Shown here: in pieces, positions 9,583 to 17,942 of the stretch
Numbering within the stretch: position 1 is the first letter of the stretch
How the letters are laid out: each line of letters opens with the position of its first letter
DNA from: Rikenella microfusus
GTDB taxonomy: Bacteria; Bacteroidota; Bacteroidia; Bacteroidales; Tenuifilaceae
Length of the DNA: 64,000 nucleotides
Assembly (NCBI GenBank): GCA_020722565.1
Contig: DYKO01000008.1
Location: forward strand, 19,867 to 83,866
Reading direction: 5' to 3'
The notes under the pieces: generated by a model
The model's database searches: none
What the model was told of the DNA's origin: nothing
Seen by the model: only the letters and a program-made list of their open reading frames with translations
Program-made: the position numbers and the translations under genes

Positions 9583-10874
9583 AGTTTATCGTATTTTTTA
9601 ATTATATTCCAAGGCATAGGATAGTACTTCTGAATAAAATACACAAAAATTATAAAATGAAAAAAGAAAGTTAAAACTAAAGCAATTGACGCACCAATTA
9701 ATCCATATTTATTTATAAATAAATAGTTAAGAACAACATTTATAAAAAGAGCAAATAAAGTACCATATGCAATAATCATTGTTTTTTTAATAAAGAAAAG
9801 ATAATTAACAATCATTTTATAAAAACCATTGAAAAGAAAACCTATAGAAATGAATATAATAACAATACTATTAATATGAAACTCTTTTCCAATAATCTTA
9901 TATAATAAAGGTGTAACCAATATAAAACCAAGTGTTATAATAATAAGGAAAATGAAGTATAGATAGGTGATTCTAATTAATCTTGACTTATTTTGAATAG
10001 ATTCATTATTTGAGAGACTATTAAAAAGATACGGCACCCATGCCTCATTAAAAGATGTATGAAAGAGCGACACTACAAAGCATAACTGGTATGCAGATGC
10101 AAAAATTCCAGCTTCAGTAACACCAAGCTCATGAATTATGAAAAAACGATTTAAGAACCCCAGTAAAATGCCTGCAATAGTGTGAATCAATAAAGGGAAA
10201 CTAAAGTTTAAAGCAGTTTTAATGTAATTAAGATTAAATGAGAATGAAACCATGCCTTTAATATATAAAGCACGGATTGAAATAAATGAAACAACTAATA
10301 ACCCTAAAAATTGACCAAATATGCGACCATGCCAACTTCTATAAAAAAAATACACTAAAACCAAAGATGCTACTAATTCTATTGCTGTTCGAAGTAATCC
10401 AAGAATACCATAACTAAAACTCTTTCCATAAAGTCTTAAATTTGTAGTATGTACAAGGTAAATTTGTTCAAAAAAAGCAAATATTGATACTGTAAATGAA
10501 AAGAAGGGAATTGGTTTTAGAGTTACAACATCAAAAAATAGTTTGTTAAATGTAATTGAGAATATAGCTAGAATTAAAAATGTTGCAAATGAGAAATTGA
10601 GTATAGTTGAAGTAAAATATCTGTAATCTATTGTCTTATCAAAATAATACCGACTAAGTGCACTAACTGTATTAAAACCAATTAAAGGTATTAGAATATA
10701 AGTAAAGTTTGTAAAAAAATCTATTATTGCGTAATCTGAAGGATTGAGATAGTGAGTAAGAAAAGGGAGTAAAATAATTGGTAATGATCTGTTAAGTAAT
10801 CTAAAAAAAGTGTATATGGAAATGTCTTTTAAAAGGGCTGATTTTAGTATTTTATTAGAATTCAATACACTCAT
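9579..10874 (-). CDS. wzx: Wzx-type polysaccharide flippase
   Basis: This 431-residue membrane protein of the MATE/MOP superfamily moves undecaprenyl-linked repeat units across the inner membrane. The N-terminus (FFRLLNRSLPIILLPFLTHYLNPSDYAIIDFF) is typical of polysaccharide biosynthesis proteins. It is followed by about 12 hydrophobic spans, ending in a basic tail. LGVTEAGIFASAYQL in the middle resembles the conserved segment of the second half of MOP flippases. It begins 1 base after the LQHG protein gene stop and overlaps the acyltransferase by 4 bases. Pairing with wzy supports a Wzx/Wzy-dependent pathway. Confidence 0.92.
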   Translation of the reverse strand: MSVLNSNKILKSALLKDISIYTFFRLLNRSLPIILLPFLTHYLNPSDYAIIDFFTNFTYILIPLIGFNTVSALSRYYFDKTIDYRYFTSTILNFSFATFLILAIFSITFNKLFFDVVTLKPIPFFSFTVSIFAFFEQIYLVHTTNLRLYGKSFSYGILGLLRTAIELVASLVLVYFFYRSWHGRIFGQFLGLLVVSFISIRALYIKGMVSFSFNLNYIKTALNFSFPLLIHTIAGILLGFLNRFFIIHELGVTEAGIFASAYQLCFVVSLFHTSFNEAWVPYLFNSLSNNESIQNKSRLIRITYLYFIFLIIITLGFILVTPLLYKIIGKEFHINSIVIIFISIGFLFNGFYKMIVNYLFFIKKTMIIAYGTLFALFINVVLNYLFINKYGLIGASIALVLTFFFHFIIFVYFIQKYYPMPWNIIKKYDKL

Positions 10875-10875
10875 C

Positions 10876-12234
10876 CTAAATCTGTTTCATAATATTAATA
10901 AAATTATTTAGATTCTGCAAATAGTTATCTTTAATAATGTGACTATAAGTTTTAATTACATCAAATTTATCATATATAGGTTTATTATTTACAATGCTTA
11001 TAAAATCATTAACTGTATCGGCAAAAAAGTTATATGGATAATCCATTAAGTATGCATAGTATTTTTTTGACCAACCATCAATATTAATAAAAATATTCGG
11101 AATTCCTAAACAAAGCGCTTCTATTCCACAGGTTGATGTTATAGTACAGTGCATAGTAGATCTCCTAATAACATCATAGGTATTTAAAGTATTAATAAAA
11201 ACAATATTTGGAGGTAAATTTATATTATTCTCTATAAAATAATTTTTGTCTCTTGGAATATAAATAAAGCCGACATAAGGAAGTATTATAGATAAATCTA
11301 TAATAAAAGGGGCTAAAATATGGTCAAATGCGTTTTGTCCTGTAATAGAAATTGTAAACTTAAAATTTGATGTTTTTTGTTCAAACTCTGAATAGTTAAG
11401 TTTAGATTTTCTATAATAATCTATTAGATAGTTTCCAACGACAAAAACATTCTCTTTTTTAATAAAATTATTATTATTAGATTCAAATACTTTTTTTTCG
11501 GATTCACCATAAGTTAGTATGTAATCAGGGAAAAAAATGTCACTATATCTTTTATTAATATTGTATGCATAGTGTGCTTCATTAATAACGCCATGTTGTA
11601 ATTCTACTACAGGTATATTATTTCTTTTACATGCAATTATAATTCCTTCTTTTGTATATGAAACAACTAAAAAAACACCTTTAATCTTTTTAAACCTAAT
11701 TATTAGCCCCATTACTATGCTTTGTGCTATAACTTTTTTTAATATCTTTTTATAATCAATAGAAATATTGGCATCAAAAAGTATTGTTTTAATAAGGCTC
11801 TCATTTTCAATTCTTAATATTATAAAATATGAAATAATTTCTTGAAGTAAAAAAAATGGTAGGCTAGATGATAAATATTTAGTTTTAGTTTTACTTTTAG
11901 GAAAATGTTCAAACAAAGGTGTTTCAAAAACAAGTAATTTTAACTTTTCAGCAATTGGATCAACAAGTCGATCATAATAAACTCCATCAATTAAAACTCT
12001 TCTGCCACTATCGGAGAATGCAAGATAACCATTTTTGAAGATTAATAAATTATAAAATCCCAGAAAAAAACTTTTTAAGAGAGAAAATATATTACCCTTA
12101 TTAACTGTTACTCTATTTTTATTTAAAATTAGTTTTGATGCTAAATAAATTCTAAGGATTGGCCATGCCTCAATTCCATTGAACTTAATAGTTTCAACAT
12201 TATATTTATTTTCAATGTATTTAAAATCAACCAT
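10876..12234 (-). CDS. Putative GT-B-like glycosyltransferase with LQHG motif; candidate nonulosonate transferase
   Basis: I do not recognise a named family. The 452-residue protein is soluble, apart from a hydrophobic patch near residue 55-75. The middle contains CKRNNIPVVELQHGVINEAHYAY, an LQHG motif also seen in capsule glycosyltransferases and CDP-glycerol-type transferases of GT-B fold. This is followed by PDYILTYGESEKKVF and VFVVGNYLIDYYRK. Near residue 370, TSTCGIEALCLGIPNIFIN resembles the donor-phosphate-binding loop of GT-B enzymes. It overlaps the phosphatase gene by 8 bases and is directly downstream of the nonulosonate synthase and cytidylyltransferase. A role in transferring the CMP-activated sugar is therefore plausible, but that is inference only. 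It is strongly AT-rich. Confidence 0.6.
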   Translation of the reverse strand: MVDFKYIENKYNVETIKFNGIEAWPILRIYLASKLILNKNRVTVNKGNIFSLLKSFFLGFYNLLIFKNGYLAFSDSGRRVLIDGVYYDRLVDPIAEKLKLLVFETPLFEHFPKSKTKTKYLSSSLPFFLLQEIISYFIILRIENESLIKTILFDANISIDYKKILKKVIAQSIVMGLIIRFKKIKGVFLVVSYTKEGIIIACKRNNIPVVELQHGVINEAHYAYNINKRYSDIFFPDYILTYGESEKKVFESNNNNFIKKENVFVVGNYLIDYYRKSKLNYSEFEQKTSNFKFTISITGQNAFDHILAPFIIDLSIILPYVGFIYIPRDKNYFIENNINLPPNIVFINTLNTYDVIRRSTMHCTITSTCGIEALCLGIPNIFINIDGWSKKYYAYLMDYPYNFFADTVNDFISIVNNKPIYDKFDVIKTYSHIIKDNYLQNLNNFINIMKQI

Positions 12235-12739
12235 TTAGCAATTTTTTTTCAATTATACTTTCAATATTAATGTTGTTAATTTTAATAATATATTCTACAA
12301 ACTCACGAAATGCCCCATCTCCCCCTTTGGAACTTGTTATAAAAGTACAATGTTTTTTAATATATTCTGGAGCGTCAGATACAGTACCTGGAAAACCTAC
12401 ATTTTTTAATAAATATAAGTCGTTAATATCATCACCAATGTAAGCAACATCCTCAAATTCAATACCTAGATCATTGATTAACTTTTTAGTTTGAAATAAT
12501 TTGTCTTTAACATTAATGAAGCAATATTCAATACAAAGTTTCTCAGCTCTACGAGTTACTAATTCTGAGTTTTCACCAGTTAGAATTCCTACAGAAATAT
12601 TTAAAGCTTTGCAAAGTAAAACACCAGCGCTATCTTTAGTATTAAACTTTTTGAATTCTGTGTTGTTTGGACCATAATACATACCTCCGTCTGTCCAAAC
12701 ACCATCAATATCAGTAAGTATTAATTTTGGTAAACTCAT
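12227..12739 (-). CDS. KdsC-like HAD phosphatase, probably for a nonulosonate 9-phosphate
   Basis: This 170-residue cap-less (C0) HAD phosphatase of the KdsC/KDN-9-phosphate phosphatase group has all its motifs. Motif I is LTDIDGVWTDGGMYY with the nucleophile Asp and the following acid/base Asp. Motif II is SVGILTGENS. The lysine is in NVKDKL and motif IV is VAYIGDDINDLYLL. The C-terminal SKGGDGAFREFVEYI is the glycine-rich tail that enters the neighbouring active site in the tetramer. It lies 1 base after the NeuB-family gene. Together with that gene and the cytidylyltransferase it matches the synthase-phosphatase-CMP-synthetase trio used for KDN in Bacteroides (known pathway). The substrate assignment is inference. 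Confidence 0.85.
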   Translation of the reverse strand: MSLPKLILTDIDGVWTDGGMYYGPNNTEFKKFNTKDSAGVLLCKALNISVGILTGENSELVTRRAEKLCIEYCFINVKDKLFQTKKLINDLGIEFEDVAYIGDDINDLYLLKNVGFPGTVSDAPEYIKKHCTFITSSKGGDGAFREFVEYIIKINNINIESIIEKKLLNG

Positions 12740-12740
12740 T

Positions 12741-13793
12741 CTATAAAATCATATTAGGATAAATAATCTCATCTTCATCAATATCAAAAGCGGCATGCTT
12801 ACCTAAAACATTATCTTTCTCAGTCCATTTAAATCCATCGCCTGGTGATAGTAGATGAATATCATTTATTGAAATAATTTCACCTTTCCTTATTTTTCTT
12901 TTTGTTGCAATGCTCCTTTCAAGTTTAATTTTCGATCCCTTAACATCTTCTTCAATAAAAATATCCTCAACACCTAATGACATTTCAAGCAAACGAATAT
13001 CCCTTATCATTCTATTAACACCGTCTGGTCCCAGAGAACCTTTTTGATCAGTACCTTTCATTCTCCTATCTATTGTAACATGTTTTTCAATTATTTCGGC
13101 CCCCATAGCTACAGCTGCTACAGGAGCAGATATACCAATTGTATGATCAGAAAAACCTATTTTATATTTAGGATACATTTTTTTTAAATAAGTTATGGTA
13201 CGCAAATTAACATTTTTAGGGTGTGTAGGATATTGAGAAACACAATGTAAAATAGAAATATTTTCATGATATTTTACAATGATTTCTAATGCATCATCGA
13301 GTTCCTTTTTTCCAGACATACCAGTTGAAAGTATTATAGGAATTTTTGTAGAAGCAAGCGCATCTATCAACGGCAAATTAGTTAAATCTCTACTCGCCAC
13401 TTTTAAATAATCTGGCGTAAACTTTGATAGAACACTCATAGCGCCTATGGCACATATAGTTTCTACAAAATCAACATGATAGGTTTCTTTAGCATATCTG
13501 TATATCTCATAATGCTGATCGTCAGTTAACTCTAAAAAAGCTCTATGCTCACCATATGTTTTACCAAAGGAATTAGGATTATCATATTGCATAGCCATTT
13601 GTGTTTTTGAAAGTTCTTCTTTTAAATCTCTTTTAGTAAGTTTAACAGCATTAATAGGTTTCAACTCTAAATTAAATAATTCTTCTACTATCGGTCGACA
13701 AATCATATCAACTATCAATTTGGCAAGGTCAACAGAACCATTATGGTTTTGGCCAATTTCTCCGATAATGTAAACCTCATTATTATTTCTCAT
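12741..13793 (-). CDS. neuB: NeuB/SpsE-family nonulosonate (sialic-acid-type) synthase
   Basis: The enzyme condenses phosphoenolpyruvate with a six-carbon sugar to give a nine-carbon sialic-acid-type sugar, in the cytoplasm. The TIM-barrel half contains EIGQNHNGS near residue 12, HCVSQYPTHPKNVNLRTI, GFSDHTIGI, and EKHVTIDRRMKGTDQ with the conserved metal and PEP residues. The last ~60 residues (KIRKGEIISINDIHLLSPGDG) form the antifreeze-like SAF domain. The 350-residue length is normal. It overlaps the cytidylyltransferase gene by 11 bases. No NeuC, LegG or PseG homologue is visible, so the substrate may be mannose-6-phosphate (KDN route) rather than ManNAc. Confidence 0.92.
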   Translation of the reverse strand: MRNNNEVYIIGEIGQNHNGSVDLAKLIVDMICRPIVEELFNLELKPINAVKLTKRDLKEELSKTQMAMQYDNPNSFGKTYGEHRAFLELTDDQHYEIYRYAKETYHVDFVETICAIGAMSVLSKFTPDYLKVASRDLTNLPLIDALASTKIPIILSTGMSGKKELDDALEIIVKYHENISILHCVSQYPTHPKNVNLRTITYLKKMYPKYKIGFSDHTIGISAPVAAVAMGAEIIEKHVTIDRRMKGTDQKGSLGPDGVNRMIRDIRLLEMSLGVEDIFIEEDVKGSKIKLERSIATKRKIRKGEIISINDIHLLSPGDGFKWTEKDNVLGKHAAFDIDEDEIIYPNMIL

Positions 13794-14532
13794 ACTTATT
13801 TATTTGTTGGTTCATAGTTTGTTTGATATTGATATCATTATCAACTTCAAATAAAAGAGCCTTCAAAAATTCCTCTCCTCTTAACACATTTAATTTGCCA
13901 TATAATTTACTAATAATTTCAAAATCCTCAATTGTGTCTATCGTTAATCTAATATCTTTTCTATTTACAATAATTTTTGGTAAATCTAAAAATCGTACAT
14001 TAAATATATTTTTATTACCGTATATGTAATTTGTTACATGTTCTCTGTAAATTTTATCTGTTGTAAGTTCATAAACTTTTTGAAGTGTTTTCAATGTAGT
14101 GTATTCACCAAATAATCCAATATGTGATTTAATAACAGGAGTACCATCTGGAAATCTATACGATAAATAATCATCAGCATCAGTTGAAAAATTGATTAGT
14201 TCCTCTATATATTCTGGCATTATAAATGGATTATCAGCACAAACCCTCACAATACCTTGAACCTGGTAATTTTTTGCACATTCTATAAATCTATTTAAAA
14301 CGTCGTTTTCATTCCCTCTAAATACTGACAGACCATAATTGTTTGAGATTCGTTCAATAATATTATCATTTTCGTTTGTTGATGTTGCTAGAATTATGTT
14401 ATTTTTAAAATTTTTGTGTAAACGTTCAATTACAATTTCTAATAAAGCCTTTCCGTTAAAAAAGGGCATTATCATCTTTTTAGGTAATCTTGTAGAACCA
14501 GTTCGTGCTTGAATTATAATTTTTTTATTCAT
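13783..14532 (-). CDS. SpsF/NeuA-like cytidylyltransferase (CMP-nonulosonate synthetase)
   Basis: This 249-residue Rossmann-like nucleotidyltransferase of the SpsF/CMP-NeuNAc synthetase family probably activates the nonulosonate with CTP. The N-terminus IIIQARTGSTRLPKKMI is the nucleotide-binding P-loop-like motif of the family. Later segments include FRGNENDVLNRFIECA and VRVCADNPFI, with the metal-binding Asp, and TIDTIEDFEII (RLTIDxxED type). The start is 5 bases after the epimerase stop, and the end overlaps the synthase gene by 11 bases. Substrate choice (CMP-KDN or CMP-Neu5Ac) cannot be read from sequence. AT-rich composition begins sharply here compared with the preceding epimerase gene. 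Confidence 0.87.
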   Translation of the reverse strand: MNKKIIIQARTGSTRLPKKMIMPFFNGKALLEIVIERLHKNFKNNIILATSTNENDNIIERISNNYGLSVFRGNENDVLNRFIECAKNYQVQGIVRVCADNPFIMPEYIEELINFSTDADDYLSYRFPDGTPVIKSHIGLFGEYTTLKTLQKVYELTTDKIYREHVTNYIYGNKNIFNVRFLDLPKIIVNRKDIRLTIDTIEDFEIISKLYGKLNVLRGEEFLKALLFEVDNDINIKQTMNQQINKYEK

Positions 14533-14537
14533 TACGT

Positions 14538-15587
14538 TTAATTATTAAAAGTTAAAAACCACTCCACAAACCTTCTGACCCCTTCCTTAATATCGGTATT
14601 CGGTTTGTAATCAAAATTTTCGGCCAGGTCGGTTACATCGGCCCAGGTGGCGGGGACATCGCCGGGCTGCAGGGGAAGAAAATTTTTAATAGCCTTACGT
14701 CCCAGTGCCTCCTCAATGGCCTCAATGAAATCCATTAGTTTTACCGGTTTGCTGTTGCCAATGTTGTAAACCCTATAGGGGGCAACAGATGTGCCCGGAT
14801 CGGGCGCTTTACCGCTCCACTGGGGGTTACCAGCAGGGGGATTATCGAGCACCCGTATAATTCCCTCCACAATATCGTCGATATAGGTGAAATCGCGCTT
14901 CATATTGCCGTTGTTGTACACATCAATGGGTTTACCTTCAAGAATTGCCTTTGTGAATAGGGAAAGTGCCATATCGGGGCGCCCCCATGAGCCATAAACG
15001 GTAAAGAACCGTAAACCGGTTGTGGGTAACCCATAAAGGTAGCTATAGGTATGGGCCATTAGCTCGTTGCTCTTTTTGCTCGCAGCATAAAGGCTTATGG
15101 GATGGTCAACATTGTGATGAACCGAGAATGGCATTTCCTCATTCAGGCCGTAAACGCTTGAGCTGCTGGCGTAGGCCAAATGCGCAACTCCATTATGCCT
15201 GCAGCCCTCCAGAATATTTATAAAACCAACTATATTGCTATCGATATAGGTAAAGGGATTTTGCAAGCTGTACCGTACCCCAGCCTGGGCTGCAAGATTA
15301 CAAACCCTATCGAACTTTTCAACAGAAAATAGTTTTAGAATTGCTTCTCGATCCTCGAGTTTGAGTTGTATAAATTTATAATTATTGAACTTTGAACTTT
15401 GAACAAACTTACCATACTCAACCTCACCTCTGGAAATCCCTGTTTGCCCAAGTCGTGCGTACTTAAGATTTACATCATAATAATCGTTAATGCAATCCAG
15501 ACCAACCACCTCATCGCCGCGCTCTAGCAATCGCTTGGCAAGGTGAAATCCAATAAATCCGGCGGTTCCGGTTAGGAGGAACTTCAT
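14538..15587 (-). CDS. UDP-glucuronate 4-epimerase (NAD-dependent epimerase/dehydratase)
   Basis: The enzyme interconverts UDP-glucuronate and UDP-galacturonate and so supplies a uronic acid donor from the UDP-glucuronate made by ugd nearby. This 349-residue short-chain dehydrogenase has [11 protein letters not shown] at residues 7-17. It has the family-typical [16 protein letters not shown] early on, ASSSSVYG with the catalytic serine region, and YAASK with the Tyr-Lys pair. The extended early segment after NDYYD is the mark of UDP-glucuronate epimerases as opposed to GalE. It is the first gene of the tightly spaced chain and has average base composition, unlike the AT-rich genes that follow. 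A small inverted low-complexity array lies just upstream. Confidence 0.9.
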   Translation of the reverse strand: MKFLLTGTAGFIGFHLAKRLLERGDEVVGLDCINDYYDVNLKYARLGQTGISRGEVEYGKFVQSSKFNNYKFIQLKLEDREAILKLFSVEKFDRVCNLAAQAGVRYSLQNPFTYIDSNIVGFINILEGCRHNGVAHLAYASSSSVYGLNEEMPFSVHHNVDHPISLYAASKKSNELMAHTYSYLYGLPTTGLRFFTVYGSWGRPDMALSLFTKAILEGKPIDVYNNGNMKRDFTYIDDIVEGIIRVLDNPPAGNPQWSGKAPDPGTSVAPYRVYNIGNSKPVKLMDFIEAIEEALGRKAIKNFLPLQPGDVPATWADVTDLAENFDYKPNTDIKEGVRRFVEWFLTFNN

Positions 15588-15593
15588 AATAGA

Positions 15594-15655
15594 TAAAGGT
15601 TAAAGATAAAAGATTAAAGATTAAAGATTAAAGATAAAAGGGTAAGGATTTAAAG
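15594..15655. repeat. Low-complexity GATTAAA/GGTTAAA heptad array
   Basis: Imperfect direct repeats of about 7 bases (AAGGTTA, AAGATAA, AAGATTA and variants) occupy the gap between the UDP-glucuronate epimerase start and the four-helix-bundle gene. A reverse-complement version of the same motif (TTAACCTTT) appears at 16229-16285 on the other side of the four-helix-bundle gene. No coding potential is seen. Confidence 0.7.
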
Positions 15656-15685
15656 TAAATAGAAGGAAAAATGTTCCTATTGGTC

Positions 15686-16021
15686 TTATCTTTGTTTTGA
15701 GGTTTTTGCGAATATTGATCCTAAAATTTTCATTAACTCTTTGGATTCTTTTTCTAATTGTAGAAAGTTCGAATTACTTTTATTAATCTCTATAATTAAC
15801 CATAGCCAATAATTTGTTTCACGCATTTCCTTAAGTGCAATTTCCACTTTATTAGAAAAATCCTTTTTTGAAACCCCAGCCTGAGATTCTTCGTAATTTG
15901 CAGCGGATGAGGTTACAGACTTAATTAACTGATATAGAATAATCTTATACTCATAATCATTTGGTAATGCGCGGCATTCTTTTATGGTAATTACACTAAA
16001 ATTAAATAATCTTTTGGACAA
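15686..16021 (-). CDS. Four-helix bundle (S23-type) protein
   Basis: This 111-residue, almost fully helical protein belongs to the four-helix bundle family first found in 23S rRNA intervening sequences. It has the typical YQLIKSVTSSAANYEESQAG (helix 1-2 junction, usually S-x-x-N-xxEG) and KVEIALKEMRETNYWLWLI (the conserved ALGSxxExxxWL-like helix). Function is unknown; members form pentamers and are often found in Bacteroidota genomes at variable loci. It is flanked by inverted low-complexity arrays, 98 bases upstream of the epimerase gene, and may have its own transcript. Confidence 0.85.
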   Translation of the reverse strand: MSKRLFNFSVITIKECRALPNDYEYKIILYQLIKSVTSSAANYEESQAGVSKKDFSNKVEIALKEMRETNYWLWLIIEINKSNSNFLQLEKESKELMKILGSIFAKTSKQR

Positions 16022-16228
16022 ATCATTGTAATCTTCTGTTCTCTCCTCAACTAAATTAATTATTCATATCAAAATAATAAAAGTTTAAATCCAAAATTTC
16101 TCTAGGCTATTCAAAAAAATTATAATCTATTTAATGCATATTTAAACTTTAACCAACCAATTTATTATATAAATCCATTCTTTAGATGATCTTAAATATT
16201 CTTTTTTTCCACTTTCGTCTACCTATAC

Positions 16229-16285
16229 CCCAAAATTATAACCTTTATCTATTTTCTTTTATCCTTAACCTTTAACCTTTTTCAA
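16229..16285. repeat. Low-complexity TTAACCTTT array (inverse of the 15.6-kb array)
   Basis: Plus-strand repeats AACCTTTATCT, TTTTATCCTTAACC and TTTAACCTTT are the reverse complement of the repeats at 15594-15655. They run up to and slightly into the 3' end of ugd (stop at 16282). Together the two arrays bracket the four-helix-bundle gene as an inverted pair. Confidence 0.65.
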
Positions 16286-17667
16286 TACTTCTTCCCAATC
16301 GCCTTTACTTTAAACCCTATCTCCAAAAGTTTTTTATGATCGAGAATATTTCGTCCATCAAAGATAAACGCAGGTTTTTTCATGCTATCGTAAATACGTT
16401 GCCAATCGTACGCTTTAAACTCGTCCCATTCAGTGATAATAGCAATGGCATGCGCATCCCTACAGGCCTCGTAAGGATCATTAGCAACGATAAGGAACTT
16501 ACGGTTCTCCTCAGGGGAACGGGTTCCCAAGTTATTCAAATCGGCATACATGCTATTGGCAGGTACCTTGGGATCAAATACCCAAACATTAGCCATATCA
16601 TTGAGCAGGTGGTCCGATACGTAAATAGCAGCGCTCTCGCGGGTATCGTTGGTATCCTTTTTAAATGCCCAACCCAGCATGGCTATCTTTTTGCCGCTAA
16701 CAGTGTTGAACAGCGTATGAATGATATCTTGAGCAAAGCGGCGCTTCTGGTAATCGTTTAAAAGAATAACCTGCTCCCAGTAGCGGGCTACCTCGGGGAG
16801 ATTAAAGTACTCGCAGAGGTAAACCAAATTAAGAATATCCTTCTGGAAGCATGAGCCACCAAACCCTACGGAAGCCTTAAGAAACTTTGGGCCAATGCGC
16901 GAATCGCTACCAATGGCATAGGCCACCTCATCAACATCGGCGCCGGTGGCCTCACAAAGAGCCGATAGGCTATTGATTGACGAGATGCGCTGGGCCAGAA
17001 AGGCATTGGCGGTTAGCTTGCTAAGCTCCGACGACCATAATCGGGTTTGAATGATACGGTCACGGGACACCCAGCTGGCGTAAACCTGAGTAAGCTCCTC
17101 AATGGCAGCAAGCCCCTCAGGGGTTTGGTCGCCACCAATCAGAACCCTATCGGGTTCAAGCAAGTCCTTAATTGCCGTACCCTCGGCAAGAAACTCCGGA
17201 TTGGAGAGCACCTGAAAACGTGCCGTACTTTGGGTCTCGGAAAGGATGGTTTTTATGGCTTCTGCTGTACGAACCGGCAGGGTTGATTTTTCAATAACAA
17301 TCTTATCGGAGGTAGCAACCCCGGCAATCTGACGAGCACAGAGCTCAACATACTTCAGATCGGCGGCACGCCCTTTACCTACTCCATAGGTTTTGGTGGG
17401 TGTGTTCACACTGATAAATATCATATCGGCCTCACGTATGCCAGCCTCAATATCAGTGGAAAAGAAAAGATTACGACCTCTTGCCTGCCTAACAACATCG
17501 AGTAACCCGGGCTCATATACCGGCAGCTCATCGGTATTCCATGCAGCAATACGTTCGGGGTTAATATCAACCACATTAACCCTAATATGAGGGTTTTTTA
17601 AAGCAATTACTGCCATTGTGGGTCCACCCACATAACCGGCACCAATGCAACAAATGTTTTTTATCAT
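16282..17667 (-). CDS. ugd: UDP-glucose 6-dehydrogenase, eukaryote-like subfamily
   Basis: This NAD-dependent enzyme carries out the two-step oxidation of UDP-glucose to UDP-glucuronate. The 461 residues match the longer UGDH type found in animals and many Bacteroidota. The N-terminal [18 protein letters not shown] is the nucleotide-binding loop, and [22 protein letters not shown] lies in the first domain. [17 protein letters not shown] contains the catalytic cysteine. [18 protein letters not shown] is in the UDP-binding domain. It supplies the epimerase at 14538-15587. Low-complexity arrays lie on both sides, and a terminator at 17888-17922 separates it from the wbp operon, so it is probably transcribed on its own. 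Confidence 0.96.
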   Translation of the reverse strand: MIKNICCIGAGYVGGPTMAVIALKNPHIRVNVVDINPERIAAWNTDELPVYEPGLLDVVRQARGRNLFFSTDIEAGIREADMIFISVNTPTKTYGVGKGRAADLKYVELCARQIAGVATSDKIVIEKSTLPVRTAEAIKTILSETQSTARFQVLSNPEFLAEGTAIKDLLEPDRVLIGGDQTPEGLAAIEELTQVYASWVSRDRIIQTRLWSSELSKLTANAFLAQRISSINSLSALCEATGADVDEVAYAIGSDSRIGPKFLKASVGFGGSCFQKDILNLVYLCEYFNLPEVARYWEQVILLNDYQKRRFAQDIIHTLFNTVSGKKIAMLGWAFKKDTNDTRESAAIYVSDHLLNDMANVWVFDPKVPANSMYADLNNLGTRSPEENRKFLIVANDPYEACRDAHAIAIITEWDEFKAYDWQRIYDSMKKPAFIFDGRNILDHKKLLEIGFKVKAIGKKY

Positions 17668-17689
17668 GGAATTCGAGATTCAAGATTCA

Positions 17690-17775
17690 AGAGCTTATCC
17701 AGCGAAGACGGATTTAAGGATTAAAGGTTAAAGATTAAAGATAAAAAAAGCAAAGGTTAAAGGTTAAAGATATAG
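17690..17775. repeat. Low-complexity GGTTAAA/GATTAAA array with short inverted element
   Basis: The region upstream of ugd contains TTATCC-agcgaagac-GGATTTAAGG and then repeats of GGATTAA, AGGTTAA, AGATTAA and AGGTTAA up to 17772. Both the inverted element and the heptads recur near 4832-4880 and 15594-15655. It is non-coding. Confidence 0.6.
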
Positions 17776-17887
17776 GATATTCTACAGCTTCGCCCAGTCA
17801 GCCACACCGCTAAGCTGCATGACCTACCCGACTTGGAATGCGAAATTAATATATTTTGATTAATTTCTATCTAAATTTTAACGGCAG

Positions 17888-17922
17888 TTAAAAATTAAGC
17901 CCCGTACTGGGGCCTAATTTAT
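17888..17922 (-). terminator. Intrinsic terminator after the wbp operon
   Basis: The arms AAATTA-a-GCCCC and GGGGC-c-TAATTT with a GTACT loop form an 11-bp stem with one mismatch. On the minus strand the stem is followed by a T-rich run. It lies 20 bases past the stop of wbpA, so it ends the four-gene operon before ugd. Confidence 0.75.
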
Positions 17923-17942
17923 TGAACTATGGGATATAATAA

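Noticed and set aside
15686..16021. rRNA intervening sequence
   Set aside because: The four-helix bundle protein is of the family found in 23S rRNA inserts, but no rRNA sequence flanks it.
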